From positions 620,001-684,000 of the forward strand of contig NZ_WWCK01000001.1 in NCBI RefSeq assembly GCF_009857435.1: DNA of 64,000 bases, read 5' to 3'. A program made the position numbers and the translations under genes. The DNA comes from Duganella rivi (GTDB lineage Bacteria; Pseudomonadota; Gammaproteobacteria; Burkholderiales; Burkholderiaceae_D). Under the pieces are notes generated by a model. The model was not told the origin of the DNA. It did no database searches and saw only the letters and a program-made list of their open reading frames with translations. Numbering within the stretch: position 1 is the first letter of the stretch; the number at the start of each line of letters is the position of its first letter. Below, piece after piece: positions 1-8,239 of the stretch.

Positions 1-494
1 GCGAGTGCGACCGGGAACATCCACATCGGCACCATCACCGGGAAGTTAAACGGCGTAATGCCAGCCACCACACCCAGCGCCTGGCGCATCGACCATGCAT
101 CGATACCGCGCGAGATTTGATCGGTGAATTCGCCCTTCAGCATTTGCGGGATGCCGACTGCAAACTCCACCATTTCAATACCGCGCGCCACTTCGCCCTG
201 CGCATCGGCGAAGGTCTTGCCGTGTTCACGCGTGATCATGGCCGCGAATTCATCGGTGTGCTGCTGGCACAGTTGCAGATACTTGAACAGCACGCGCGCG
301 CGCGTCAGCGGCGGCGTGGCCGACCACGCAGGAAATGCTTGCTCGGCTGCGCGCACGGCGGCGTCGACTTCCTCCGCCGTGCCCAAGGCCACTTTGGCTA
401 CCGGTTCGCCCAATGCGGGATTGAACACGTCTGCATGGCGGCCGCTTTGCGTATCGACGCTAACGCCGTTGATGAAATGGGTGATGGTATCCAT
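1..494 (-). CDS. mmsA: Methylmalonate/malonate-semialdehyde dehydrogenase (CoA-acylating), 3'-truncated by window edge
   Basis: Only the N-terminal ~164 codons lie in the window. The protein opens with a short strand before a [12 protein letters not shown] segment, followed by a helix-rich coenzyme-binding region and [16 protein letters not shown], the signature of CoA-dependent MmsA enzymes in the aldehyde dehydrogenase superfamily. The family converts (methyl)malonate semialdehyde to acetyl- or propionyl-CoA with NAD and CoA. The catalytic Cys lies beyond the window. It is the last visible gene of a minus-strand run whose first two members are an omega-amino acid aminotransferase and alanine dehydrogenase, so malonate semialdehyde from beta-alanine is the likely substrate (inference). 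The alternative is valine catabolism. Confidence 0.9.
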   Translation of the reverse strand, partial: MDTITHFINGVSVDTQSGRHADVFNPALGEPVAKVALGTAEEVDAAVRAAEQAFPAWSATPPLTRARVLFKYLQLCQQHTDEFAAMITREHGKTFADAQGEVARGIEMVEFAVGIPQMLKGEFTDQISRGIDAWSMRQALGVVAGITPFNFPVMVPMWMFPVAL

Positions 495-515
495 GATGCT
501 CTTTCTTTTTAAGGA

Positions 516-1631
516 TCAGCCAAGAAGACTGTCCGCGTCTACATAGGTATAGCCAAGACCGTGCGCCACCGCTTCGTAAGTGACGTGGCCTTGGCAGACA
601 TTCAAACCGTTCTTCAAATGCGGATTGGCTTTCAGCGCTTTCTGCCAACCCTTATCGGCCAACGCTACCGCGTGGCCTATCGTTGCGTTATTCAGTGCGA
701 AGGTCGAGGTGCGCGCCACTGCGCCCGGCATATTCGCCACGCAGTAGTGCACCACGCCGTCCACCAAGTAAGTCGGCTGTTCATGCGTGGTTGCGTGCGA
801 GGTTTCAAAGCAGCCGCCTTGATCGATCGCCACGTCCACCACCACCGCGCCCTGCTTCATGCGCGCGATCATGGCCTTGGTCACCAGCTTGGGTGCTGCC
901 GCACCGGGCACCAGCACGCCGCCGATCACCAAGTCCGCATCCAGCACAGCTTCCTCAATCGAGTGCGCGTTGGAATACATGGTGGAGATGCGGTTGCCAT
1001 ACACGAGATCCAGTTGGCGCAGACGGTCGATATTTTTATCGAGGATCGTCACACGCGCGCCGATGCCGACCGCCATCTGCAAAGCGTTGGTGCCGACCAC
1101 GCCGGCGCCGATAATCGCGATATGGCCCGGCGCCACGCCCGGCACGCCGCCCAGCAGCAAGCCCATGCCGCCCTTGGATTTCTCCAGGTGTGCAGCGCCA
1201 GCCTGGATCGACATGCGCCCCGCCACCTCGCTCATCGGCGCCAGCAGCGGCAAGCCGCCGTTCGCGCCGGTGATGGTTTCATATGCGATGCAGACCGCGC
1301 CGGATTTCACGAGAGCCTTGGTCTGCTCAGGATCCGGCGCAAGGTGCAGATAGGTGTACAGAATCTGCCCTTGTCGCAGCATCGCGCATTCCTGCGGCTG
1401 CGGTTCTTTCACTTTCACGATCATCTCGGCGCGGGCGAAAATTTCATCTGCGTCTTCGACGATGCTGGCGCCGGATGCTTCGTACATCGCATCCGCGAGG
1501 CCGATGGCCGCGCCAGCGTTTTTCTGTACCAGTACTTGATGACCACGCAAAACGAGTTCCTTGACGCTGGCCGGGGTAAGGCCAACGCGGGACTCCTGGT
1601 TCTTAATCTCTTTTGGGACGCCGACCAGCAT
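516..1631 (-). CDS. ald: Alanine dehydrogenase
   Basis: The 371-residue protein has the usual family length and opens MLVGVPKEIKNQESRVGLTP, the canonical alanine dehydrogenase N-terminus. The Rossmann segment carries HIAIIGAGVVGTNALQMAVG in the middle of the chain. The family oxidises L-alanine to pyruvate and ammonia with NAD in the cytoplasm. I chose this ATG rather than one five codons upstream because it matches the family start and leaves an 11-nt gap to the upstream aminotransferase stop. In context it would regenerate the pyruvate consumed by the neighbouring aminotransferase and release the amino group as ammonium, which makes the trio a closed beta-alanine to malonate-semialdehyde module (inference). 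Confidence 0.95.
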   Translation of the reverse strand: MLVGVPKEIKNQESRVGLTPASVKELVLRGHQVLVQKNAGAAIGLADAMYEASGASIVEDADEIFARAEMIVKVKEPQPQECAMLRQGQILYTYLHLAPDPEQTKALVKSGAVCIAYETITGANGGLPLLAPMSEVAGRMSIQAGAAHLEKSKGGMGLLLGGVPGVAPGHIAIIGAGVVGTNALQMAVGIGARVTILDKNIDRLRQLDLVYGNRISTMYSNAHSIEEAVLDADLVIGGVLVPGAAAPKLVTKAMIARMKQGAVVVDVAIDQGGCFETSHATTHEQPTYLVDGVVHYCVANMPGAVARTSTFALNNATIGHAVALADKGWQKALKANPHLKNGLNVCQGHVTYEAVAHGLGYTYVDADSLLG

Positions 1632-1642
1632 GGTAGTTCTCC

Positions 1643-2959
1643 TCATTCCAGGTTTTTAAGTACTTCCCTCAGCTTTCCGAACAGTTCGTCGATATGTTTT
1701 TTCTCCAGTACCAGCGGCGGCGACAGCGCGATGATGTCGCCGGTAGTGCGAATCAGGACGCCGTCTTCAAAGGCTTTCTTGAAGGCGGTGAAGGCGCGCA
1801 CGCCCGGCTTACCCGGAATCGGCGCCAGCTCGATACCGGCGATCAAACCGATGGTGCGGATGTCGATAACGTGCGGCAGGCCTTTCAGCGAATGCACGGC
1901 GTCGGCCCAGTACTCGGCCATGCCGGCTGCGTGTTCGAGGATGTTCTGTTCCTTGAACACTTCCAGTGTCGCCAGCGATGCCGCGCAAGCCACCGGGTGA
2001 CCCGAGTAGGTGTAACCGTGGAACAGTTCAATGCCGGCCGGTGCATCCATGAAGGCGTCGTGGATGTGCTTTTTGCTGAACACAGCGCCCATCGGAATGG
2101 TGCCGTTGGTGAGGCCTTTGGCGGTGGTCATCATGTCCGGCTCAACGTCGAAGTAATCGCCGGCGAAGGGCGTGGTCAAACGGCCGAAGCCCGTAATCAC
2201 TTCATCGAAGATCAGCAGGATGCCATGCTTGGTGCACAGCTCGCGCAGGCGCTTGAGGTAACCCTTGGGTGGAATCAGCACGCCGGTGGAACCAGCCACC
2301 GGCTCCACGATCACCGCTGCGATGGTCGATGCGTCATGCAGCGCAACGATGCGTTCCAGTTCATCGGCAAGGTTGGCGCCATGTTCCGGCTCGCCGCGCG
2401 TGTAGGCGTTCTTTTCGAGGTTATGCGTGTGAGGCAGGTGATCGACGCCGGGCAGCATCACGCCATACGGCTTACGGTTGCCGGCGATGCCGCCGACCGA
2501 GATGCCGCCGAAGCCCACGCCGTGGTAGCCGCGCTCACGGCCGATCAAGCGTGTGCGGCTCGCTTCACCGCGCGCCTTATGATACGCCAGCGCGATCTTC
2601 AGCGCCGTGTCCACCGCCTCGGAGCCGGAGTTGGTGTAGAACACGTGGCCGTAGCGATGGTTGGTGTACTCCATCAGCTTTTCAGCGAGGTCGAAAGCAG
2701 CCGGGTGGCCCATCTGGAAGGTCGGCGCGAAATCGAGCTGGCCGACCATCTCGCGCACGGCGGCGACGATCTTCGGCTGCGCGTGGCCGCACGGTACGCA
2801 CCACAAGCCCGCCGTGCCGTCCAGGATGCTGCGGCCGTCGACGTCCTTGTAGTACATGCCCTCCGCCGACACCAGCAGGCGTGGATGCTGCTTGAAATCG
2901 CGGTTGTTCGTGAATGGCATCCAGAAGGACGCCATCGATTCTGGTCGGGACTCGTTCAT
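1643..2959 (-). CDS. Omega-amino acid:pyruvate aminotransferase (class III, beta-alanine type)
   Basis: This is a 438-residue class III PLP aminotransferase. Visible hallmarks are the GTAGLWCVPCGHA region, FYTNSGSEAVDTALK for phosphate binding, LLIFDEVITGFGR with the PLP-stacking Asp, and TTAKGLTNG with the Schiff-base Lys. The sequence type matches beta-alanine:pyruvate transaminases, which make malonate semialdehyde and L-alanine. Two in-frame ATGs lie two codons apart. AGGAG at 2966-2970 abuts the first but sits 6 nt from the second, so the start is 2959. It heads the operon with ald and mmsA and is divergent from a MocR regulator, a frequent arrangement for amine and amino acid catabolic aminotransferases. 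Confidence 0.92.
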   Translation of the reverse strand: MNESRPESMASFWMPFTNNRDFKQHPRLLVSAEGMYYKDVDGRSILDGTAGLWCVPCGHAQPKIVAAVREMVGQLDFAPTFQMGHPAAFDLAEKLMEYTNHRYGHVFYTNSGSEAVDTALKIALAYHKARGEASRTRLIGRERGYHGVGFGGISVGGIAGNRKPYGVMLPGVDHLPHTHNLEKNAYTRGEPEHGANLADELERIVALHDASTIAAVIVEPVAGSTGVLIPPKGYLKRLRELCTKHGILLIFDEVITGFGRLTTPFAGDYFDVEPDMMTTAKGLTNGTIPMGAVFSKKHIHDAFMDAPAGIELFHGYTYSGHPVACAASLATLEVFKEQNILEHAAGMAEYWADAVHSLKGLPHVIDIRTIGLIAGIELAPIPGKPGVRAFTAFKKAFEDGVLIRTTGDIIALSPPLVLEKKHIDELFGKLREVLKNLE

Positions 2960-3022
2960 GCACATCTCCTATGAAACAACTGCTTTCGGATTTTTTTGAC
3001 AGACCGTAAAAAAATTTACCAG

Positions 3023-3107
3023 TTGGCAAAATGATGATGCAATAATAGACAGCAGGACAACTATGGCACAGATACACATTTCATCAAACTGTCCAACCGT
3101 ACTGGCA
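3023..3107. promoter_or_regulatory. Possible MocR operator region with three spaced TGGCA boxes
   Basis: The 177-bp divergent spacer between the aminotransferase and the MocR gene carries TGGCA at 3024-3028, 3064-3068 and 3103-3107, that is, 40 and 39 bp apart and on the same strand. Some MocR regulators (GabR, PdxR) are known to bind spaced direct repeats. Five-base words recur by chance, so this is only a suggestive pattern. Confidence 0.25.
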
Positions 3108-3136
3108 GCAAAAACACTACAGTTTTGGAGTTGAGG

Positions 3137-4564
3137 ATGGAAGAAGGAAGTTGGCCCTGCGTTGCGATTGAGCGCAGGCAGAAAGGCAGCCTGGTAGAGC
3201 AGATCGTTGCCGCGATCAGCAGCATGATCGCGCGCCGGGAGTTGCACATCGGCACCAAAATGCCTTCAGTGCGACAGTTTGCGAAGTGTAATGGCGTCAG
3301 TACCTTTACAGTTGTGGAGGCCTATGACCGGCTGGTCACGCTTGGACTGTTGTCCTCGCGCCGCGGTTCCGGCTATTTTGTGGCGCGGCAGGATTTACCG
3401 GCCACCTTGCTGCCGGCGGCAATGCAGGCCACGCCAAATGCCATCGATGCGCTGACGCCCGAGCTGTACTCCGGCGTGTCGGAGGCGCTGGCGGTGGGTG
3501 CAGGCTGGCTGCCGCCTGAGTGGTATGGCGAGGACACCATTCTCGACGCGGTACGCCAGGCGATGCGCATCCCGGCCAACCGCTTGCGCGGCTACGGCCA
3601 TCCGCTCGGTTTCCCTACTTTGCGCCAGCAGATGGCGGCTACGCTCAGCGATGAGTTATTCCCGGTGGAGGCGGAGCAAATTCTGCTGACGCACGGCGCG
3701 ACTCACGCTTTCGATCTGGTACTAAGAACGCTGACCAAACCTGGCGACACCATATTCGTAGAAGATCCCGGCTACAGCAATTTGCTGTCGCTGATACGAC
3801 ACCATGGCTGTATAGCTGTCGGCATTCCGCGCGGCGAGAATGGGCTGGATCTGGACGCGCTAGCGCAGCAGGCGGCCCAGATGCAGCCGAAGCTCATGTT
3901 CGTCAACACTGTGCTGCAAAACCCGCTCGGCACCTCGCTCAGCGTGGCGCAGGCGCATCGCTTGCTGGCCTTGGCCGAGCAGTTCGACTTTTGGCTGGTG
4001 GAGGACGACATCTACCGCGAACTGGCGCCACGCGGCGAAGCTTCGCTGGCGGCCATGGATGGTTTAAGACGCGTGATCCGCGTTGGCAGTTTTTCCAAGA
4101 CGCTGTCGCCGGTGCTACGCGTCGGCTCAATCAGCGCCTCGTCTTCGTTGATTCCCGAACTGCTGCGCGTGAAAATGCTGGCCGGCCTCACCACCTCCGA
4201 GATCAACGAACGCGCCGTCTACCACGCCATCACCGCCCGCCCTTACAGACGCATGGTGGACAAGCTGGTGACACAGCTGGACGCCGGCCGCGAACGCGCC
4301 ATGGCCAGCCTGCGCGACGTCGGCATGACCTTGCTGGCGCGCCCGCGCGGCGGCATGTTCGTCAGCGCCGGCTGGCACGACGCACCAACCGCCGAATGGA
4401 ACGGAAAAATCATCGCTGACCAGGCGCTGAAGCATGGCATCCTGCTCTCGCCGTGCGACTTCTTCATGCTGCGCGCGCCGGAATCGATCTGGTTCCGCTT
4501 CAACGTAGCCTACGCAGACCACCCGCAACTGCAAACCTTCTTGAGGCGCATATGCCGACAGTAA
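3137..4564 (+). CDS. MocR-family (GntR wHTH + aminotransferase-like) transcriptional regulator
   Basis: The 475-residue protein has a GntR winged helix in its first ~75 residues (MPSVRQFAKCNGVSTFTVVE as the recognition region) fused to a fold-type I PLP aminotransferase-like domain. The latter shows LTHGATHAFDLV, FVNTVLQNPLGTS, LVEDDIYREL and the GSFSKTLSPVLRVG segment with the PLP Lys. The ATG at 3137 has GGAG 6 nt upstream and is preferred over an in-frame TTG at 3125. MocR proteins sense amino acid or amine external aldimines. Divergence from the aminotransferase gene suggests it controls that operon (inference). Its last 13 nt overlap the following TetR gene. Confidence 0.9.
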   Translation: MEEGSWPCVAIERRQKGSLVEQIVAAISSMIARRELHIGTKMPSVRQFAKCNGVSTFTVVEAYDRLVTLGLLSSRRGSGYFVARQDLPATLLPAAMQATPNAIDALTPELYSGVSEALAVGAGWLPPEWYGEDTILDAVRQAMRIPANRLRGYGHPLGFPTLRQQMAATLSDELFPVEAEQILLTHGATHAFDLVLRTLTKPGDTIFVEDPGYSNLLSLIRHHGCIAVGIPRGENGLDLDALAQQAAQMQPKLMFVNTVLQNPLGTSLSVAQAHRLLALAEQFDFWLVEDDIYRELAPRGEASLAAMDGLRRVIRVGSFSKTLSPVLRVGSISASSSLIPELLRVKMLAGLTTSEINERAVYHAITARPYRRMVDKLVTQLDAGRERAMASLRDVGMTLLARPRGGMFVSAGWHDAPTAEWNGKIIADQALKHGILLSPCDFFMLRAPESIWFRFNVAYADHPQLQTFLRRICRQ

Positions 4565-5202
4565 AAATCAATCGCCGCCTGCTCAACCGCGACAAGCTCG
4601 AAGCCGAAATCACCGCCGAAGCGGTGCGCGTGTTTGCCGAATGCGGCTACGAGGGCACATCCATCGCCACCGTGGCGGAGAATGCCGGCCTGTCGAAGCA
4701 GAACCTGATGTACTACTTCCCCACCAAGCAGGCCTTGTATCAGCGCGTGCTGGACGAAGTATTGGACGAATGGCTGGCGCGCATGGAAAGCCTCGCGGCA
4801 GTCGATCAAGATCCGCGCGAAGTGCTGCGCACCTACGTGCAAGCCAAGCTGAAATTCTCGCGCGAGAATCCGTGGGCCTCGCGCGTGTATGCGATGGAAG
4901 TGATCAGCGGCGCGCCGCTATACGGCGGCCAGATACAAAGCCGCGTGGTGCCGCTGGTACGCAAGGATATCGAGGTGTTTGAACAGTGGATCAGCGCGGG
5001 GAAAATCGCGCCGGTCAATGCGACGCATCTGCTGTTTGCGATTTGGGCGATGACGCAGTCTTATGCCGACTTCTCGGCCCAAATGGCACTGGTGCTGAAC
5101 CGCAAACAGCTGACTAAAAAAGACTTCGACGATGCCGAGAAGGTCATCGTCGATATGGTGCTGGCGGCGATCAGCGTGCAGTCTTGCGGCGGCGCGCCAT
5201 AA
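4552..5202 (+). CDS. RutR-like TetR-family transcriptional regulator
   Basis: The 216-residue protein has a TetR helix-turn-helix at about residues 15-65 (GTSIATVAENAGLSKQNLMY, then YFPTKQALY). The C-terminal domain resembles that of E. coli RutR, with matching patterns such as LKFSRENPWASRVYAMEVI, SGAPLYGG and IWAMTQSYADFSAQM, and similar length. RutR senses uracil or thymine and controls pyrimidine use. Here it sits beside a beta-alanine module, and beta-alanine is an end product of uracil breakdown. That supports a pyrimidine-responsive role but does not prove it. The ATG overlaps the MocR gene by 13 nt with TGAGG upstream, implying translational coupling. Its 3' end overlaps the convergent PEP-CTERM gene by 32 nt. 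Confidence 0.82.
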   Translation: MPTVKINRRLLNRDKLEAEITAEAVRVFAECGYEGTSIATVAENAGLSKQNLMYYFPTKQALYQRVLDEVLDEWLARMESLAAVDQDPREVLRTYVQAKLKFSRENPWASRVYAMEVISGAPLYGGQIQSRVVPLVRKDIEVFEQWISAGKIAPVNATHLLFAIWAMTQSYADFSAQMALVLNRKQLTKKDFDDAEKVIVDMVLAAISVQSCGGAP

Positions 5203-6097
5203 AGCCGATCACGCCCAGGCCGGCCAGCAGCATGGCGTAGGTTTCCGGTTCCGGCACTGGGCTGGTAAAGCCTTGCACGTTGGTGGACTTGAAGAAGTTG
5301 GTGGCGTTGATCTGTACTTGCGAGGCCCACGCATCCACGATCACGTTGCCGTTGATGACGCCCTGCCCGCCGCTAACCACCGCGTTCGGCGCGAGGATGC
5401 TGACGTTGGCGCCGGTGTTGATCTTGAGCGAGGTGGCGTCGGCAAAGTTGAACAGCACGTTGTAGCCGTCAAACGCCTGGTAGCCGCCCTGGAACAAGGC
5501 CGAGTTGCCGCTGACATTGACGATCAGCGTGGCGCCCTTGGCCATGCCTGAGATATCGAAATAAGTGCTTTTCTGCAGCGAGCTGGCGTTGAGGTCGATG
5601 ATTTCAACCGCCTTCTTGCTACCGGTGATGTAGACGCCGCCCCACTTTTCCTCGGCCTTGGCGGTGGTGGCAAGTTTGTCCAGCGACTTGGAAGTCTGAG
5701 TCAGCTTGCTCTCGGTCGCCGCAAAGTCGACCGGCGACTTGCCGCTTTGTACCTTGGAAGCAGTGGTCGCGTTGGAGATGGTGCTGCCTTTACCGGCATA
5801 GGTGTCGCCGTTCAGGATGTCGCCGCCCTTGAAATTCAGGCTGCCGCCCGCGATCAGCGCGTAGTGGCCGTAGGCGTCCTTGTTCTTCTGGTTGACGGTG
5901 TAGGAACTCAGGGAGACATTGCCTGCGGCAACGATGGAGCCTTCGACGTCCGCGCTTGGTGCGCTGAAGTTACCGAAGGAAAACACATTGGCGCCGCCCA
6001 TCAGCGAGCTCAAGTCCAGAACGGCAGCTTGGGCCGAGCCCAGCGCGGCAAACGTCAAAGCAACAGCAGAAACAGCGGTCTTGAGAGCAGCGGCCAT
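5171..6097 (-). CDS. Choice-of-anchor A family PEP-CTERM surface protein
   Basis: This 308-residue exported protein has a signal peptide (about residues 1-24, ending GSAQA). A central beta-rich region contains EGSIVAAGNVSL and YALIAGGSLNFKGG, typical of the choice-of-anchor-A domain. It ends in a PEP-CTERM tail, VPEPETYAMLLAG followed by a hydrophobic stretch and MARRRK. PEP-CTERM proteins are sorted by an exosortase and are associated with exopolysaccharide and biofilm matrices. No exosortase gene is in the window. A paralogue follows upstream at 6166-7245. An 11-bp inverted repeat (6107-6134) overlaps the ribosome binding site, so translation may be controlled. Confidence 0.85.
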   Translation of the reverse strand: MAAALKTAVSAVALTFAALGSAQAAVLDLSSLMGGANVFSFGNFSAPSADVEGSIVAAGNVSLSSYTVNQKNKDAYGHYALIAGGSLNFKGGDILNGDTYAGKGSTISNATTASKVQSGKSPVDFAATESKLTQTSKSLDKLATTAKAEEKWGGVYITGSKKAVEIIDLNASSLQKSTYFDISGMAKGATLIVNVSGNSALFQGGYQAFDGYNVLFNFADATSLKINTGANVSILAPNAVVSGGQGVINGNVIVDAWASQVQINATNFFKSTNVQGFTSPVPEPETYAMLLAGLGVIGFMARRRKTAR

Positions 6098-6106
6098 GTG
6101 ATTTTC

Positions 6107-6134
6107 CCTGTGAGAAACTTTAATTTCTCACAGG
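6107..6134 (-). promoter_or_regulatory. Perfect 11-bp inverted repeat burying the Shine-Dalgarno of the PEP-CTERM gene
   Basis: Arms CCTGTGAGAAA (6107-6117) and TTTCTCACAGG (6124-6134) are perfectly complementary around a 6-nt loop. In the minus-strand transcript the 3' arm ends in ACAGG, immediately before GAAAATCAC and the ATG at 6097, so the SD-like AGGGAA is partly within the stem. It could be a translational switch or a protein operator. No U-tract follows, so a terminator for the upstream paralogue is less likely. Confidence 0.55.
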
Positions 6135-6165
6135 ATATCACAGTGGAAGCTTTCTTTAAAACAAT

Positions 6166-7245
6166 TTACGCACGGAAACGGCGCTTCATGAAGCCCATCA
6201 GGCCCAGGCCGGCCAGCAACATGGCGTAGGTGCCCGGCTCCGGCACGGCCGGCAGGGTGCCGGTGAAGGTTTGCTGGTGGATTTCGCCGTACTGGTACAG
6301 CGTCTTGGCGTACACACCGCCATCCACGTTGCCGTTGTTGTTGCGGAACGAGCCATCGGCCACCAGCACCTGGCCGGCCATGGTGTTGCCGATAGTGACA
6401 GCGGTATTCTCCCCGGTGAAGTTCCAGATCAGTTTGCTGCCCAGGTTCGAACCGTTGTTGAAGTTGGCGTTCAGGTTCAGCGTGGTGTTATCGGTATTAA
6501 AGATGACCGTGGTGGCGCTACCCAGATTGAAGTGGAAATCGACCAGGGAGCCCGTAAAAATCCGGGTGTCGTATTCGGTCAGGTCAAACACGGCCACGCT
6601 GCCGGTACCGGTGAAGTTGAAGGTCACGTCCTTGTCTTGCTTGGCGAACGCGACGCTGGCGCCGTTGCTGTTCTTCAAGGCAGCCAGCTGGCTGGACAGG
6701 CCCTTCAACACCGACGAGAAATCGGTCGAGGTCGACGCGGCCAGCGTGCTTTGCATGGTGCTGGTCGGCGCATTCAGGATTTTGCCGTTGAGGTTGATGT
6801 TGTTGTAGCTGGCAGCGTGGATCAGGCCGCCGAACTGCACGTTATCGGCCGCGCCGTTGATCCAGACGTCGCCGTTGGTGTAATGCGCGTTGGTGGACGA
6901 GCCGCCAACATAGGCGTCGCCATTGATGGTGGTGTTGTTGGCAGTGAGGCTGCCGCCAATGACCGCACCGCCCTTGTTATCGACCTTGATATTGTCCGCG
7001 CTGCCGCCGACGGTCAAACCGGCATAATTCGATGCCGGTACGCCAGCGCTGAGCTGCATGTATTCACCGCCATTGGCAGTCCCGCCGATGAAGGCACGGC
7101 CCTGGACGTGGGAGGTGGAGGTGGAACTACCAGTGACAACGACGTTAAATTGCTGCAACATCTGCTTTGCAGTCAATGGTGCAGGGGCAGCGGCTTGGAC
7201 GGAACCAGCCAGCATCAGGGCAGTCAGAGCAACAGTACGCGTCAT
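6166..7245 (-). CDS. Choice-of-anchor A family PEP-CTERM surface protein (paralogue)
   Basis: This 359-residue exported protein starts at the ATG at 7245 with AGGA 5 nt upstream. The signal peptide is about residues 1-18 (ALMLAGSVQA). The body holds glycine- and asparagine-rich beta segments such as GNVDGGVYAKTLYQYG and VQGRAFIGGTANGG, typical of choice-of-anchor-A proteins. It ends with VPEPGTYAMLLAGLGLMGF and a basic tail, a clear PEP-CTERM sorting signal. It is a divergent paralogue of the next gene downstream and probably has a similar role at the surface or in the biofilm matrix. The substrate or binding partner is unknown. Confidence 0.85.
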   Translation of the reverse strand: MTRTVALTALMLAGSVQAAAPAPLTAKQMLQQFNVVVTGSSTSTSHVQGRAFIGGTANGGEYMQLSAGVPASNYAGLTVGGSADNIKVDNKGGAVIGGSLTANNTTINGDAYVGGSSTNAHYTNGDVWINGAADNVQFGGLIHAASYNNINLNGKILNAPTSTMQSTLAASTSTDFSSVLKGLSSQLAALKNSNGASVAFAKQDKDVTFNFTGTGSVAVFDLTEYDTRIFTGSLVDFHFNLGSATTVIFNTDNTTLNLNANFNNGSNLGSKLIWNFTGENTAVTIGNTMAGQVLVADGSFRNNNGNVDGGVYAKTLYQYGEIHQQTFTGTLPAVPEPGTYAMLLAGLGLMGFMKRRFRA

Positions 7246-7314
7246 GGGAATCCTCGGCAAGATAACAAATAGGAAATATAATTGCCTTAAGTATATCACT
7301 AGTTTCCAAATTTT

Positions 7315-7881
7315 ATGAATATTTTTTCAGCGTTCGAACTAATTACTCCGCGCCTGAAGTTGCGTTTTGTCGAGCCTGGCGACGCGGCCGCCCTGTTCCA
7401 CCTGTTCTCCGATCCCGAGGCGCTGCGCTACTGGAGCAGCACGCCGTGGCTGCACCTGGCGCAGGCTGCCGACAACATCGAGCAAACGCTCAAGGCCTAC
7501 CGCGACGGCACGGCGCTGCGGCTGGCCATGGTGTTGCCGGACGGCGAACTGATCGGCACCGTCACCCTGTACGATTTCGACCGCCGCAACCACCGCTGCC
7601 AGGTCGGCTACATGCTGGCGCGTCCGCACTGGGGCCAGCGCTACATGCAGGAAGCCTTGCCGGCGCTGATCGCCCACGGTTTCGGTGCGCTGGAACTGCA
7701 CCGCATCGAGGCCGATATCCATCCCGACAACATTGCCTCCGAGCGCATCCTGGAAGGCTTGCACTTCCAGCGAGAAGGCTTGCTGCGCGAGCGCTGGTTC
7801 GTCGGCGGCGAGATTTCCGACAGCGTGATCTACGGCCTGCTGCGCAAGGATTGGGAAGCCGCCATTCATCCGGCGCGCTAA
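7315..7881 (+). CDS. GNAT-family N-acetyltransferase (RimJ/RimL type)
   Basis: This 188-residue protein opens with ITPRLKLRFVEPGDAAALF, the standard beginning of RimJ/RimL-like acetyltransferases. It contains GYMLARPHWGQRYMQEALPA, the acetyl-CoA-binding motif A region, then HRIEADIHPDNIASERILE and a terminal YGLLRKDW. The family transfers acetyl groups to N-terminal or side-chain amines of proteins and small molecules. The specific substrate cannot be read from sequence. No clear Shine-Dalgarno precedes the ATG, which lies in AT-rich DNA between two divergent genes, so the start is moderately certain. Confidence 0.85.
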   Translation: MNIFSAFELITPRLKLRFVEPGDAAALFHLFSDPEALRYWSSTPWLHLAQAADNIEQTLKAYRDGTALRLAMVLPDGELIGTVTLYDFDRRNHRCQVGYMLARPHWGQRYMQEALPALIAHGFGALELHRIEADIHPDNIASERILEGLHFQREGLLRERWFVGGEISDSVIYGLLRKDWEAAIHPAR

Positions 7882-7984
7882 CCGGCTATACCCGCAAAAT
7901 TGCAGTTGATCGGATTTCGCTGCCGTCTCAAGCAGGCGCTTGCTAAAGTGGCTCCATCGCAACACTCATTAAAGGAGAAGCCAG

Positions 7985-8239
7985 ATGGATAAAGTCACCT
8001 CCCTGTTCAACGAAATCTTCGAAGCCTTCATGCGCACGCTGCGCTTTGGCGTCGGCCTGATCGGCCGCATGTCGCCGCAGGCGCTGTTGGGTGCAGCGCT
8101 GGTGCTGGCGTTTATTTGTTCGATCCTGCCGCTGGCACTGGTGCTGTTCGCGGTATTCTTGCTGATCAAGCTGGCCGTGGGAGCCTTCGTGATTGGCAAG
8201 CGCCGCCAAAGCTACACTCCGTACAAGGACGTCGAATGA
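7985..8239 (+). CDS. Small membrane protein preceding the histidine kinase
   Basis: This 84-residue protein has an amphipathic N-terminus, one long or two closely spaced hydrophobic segments (about residues 30-68, ALLGAALVLAFICSILPLAL and onward) and a basic tail GKRRQSYTPYKDVE. A strong AAGGAG ribosome site sits upstream. Its stop overlaps the histidine kinase start (ATGA at 8236-8239), so the three genes 7985-9923 look like one translationally coupled operon. I do not recognise the family. A role as an accessory to the sensor kinase is a guess from position only. Confidence 0.75.
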   Translation: MDKVTSLFNEIFEAFMRTLRFGVGLIGRMSPQALLGAALVLAFICSILPLALVLFAVFLLIKLAVGAFVIGKRRQSYTPYKDVE

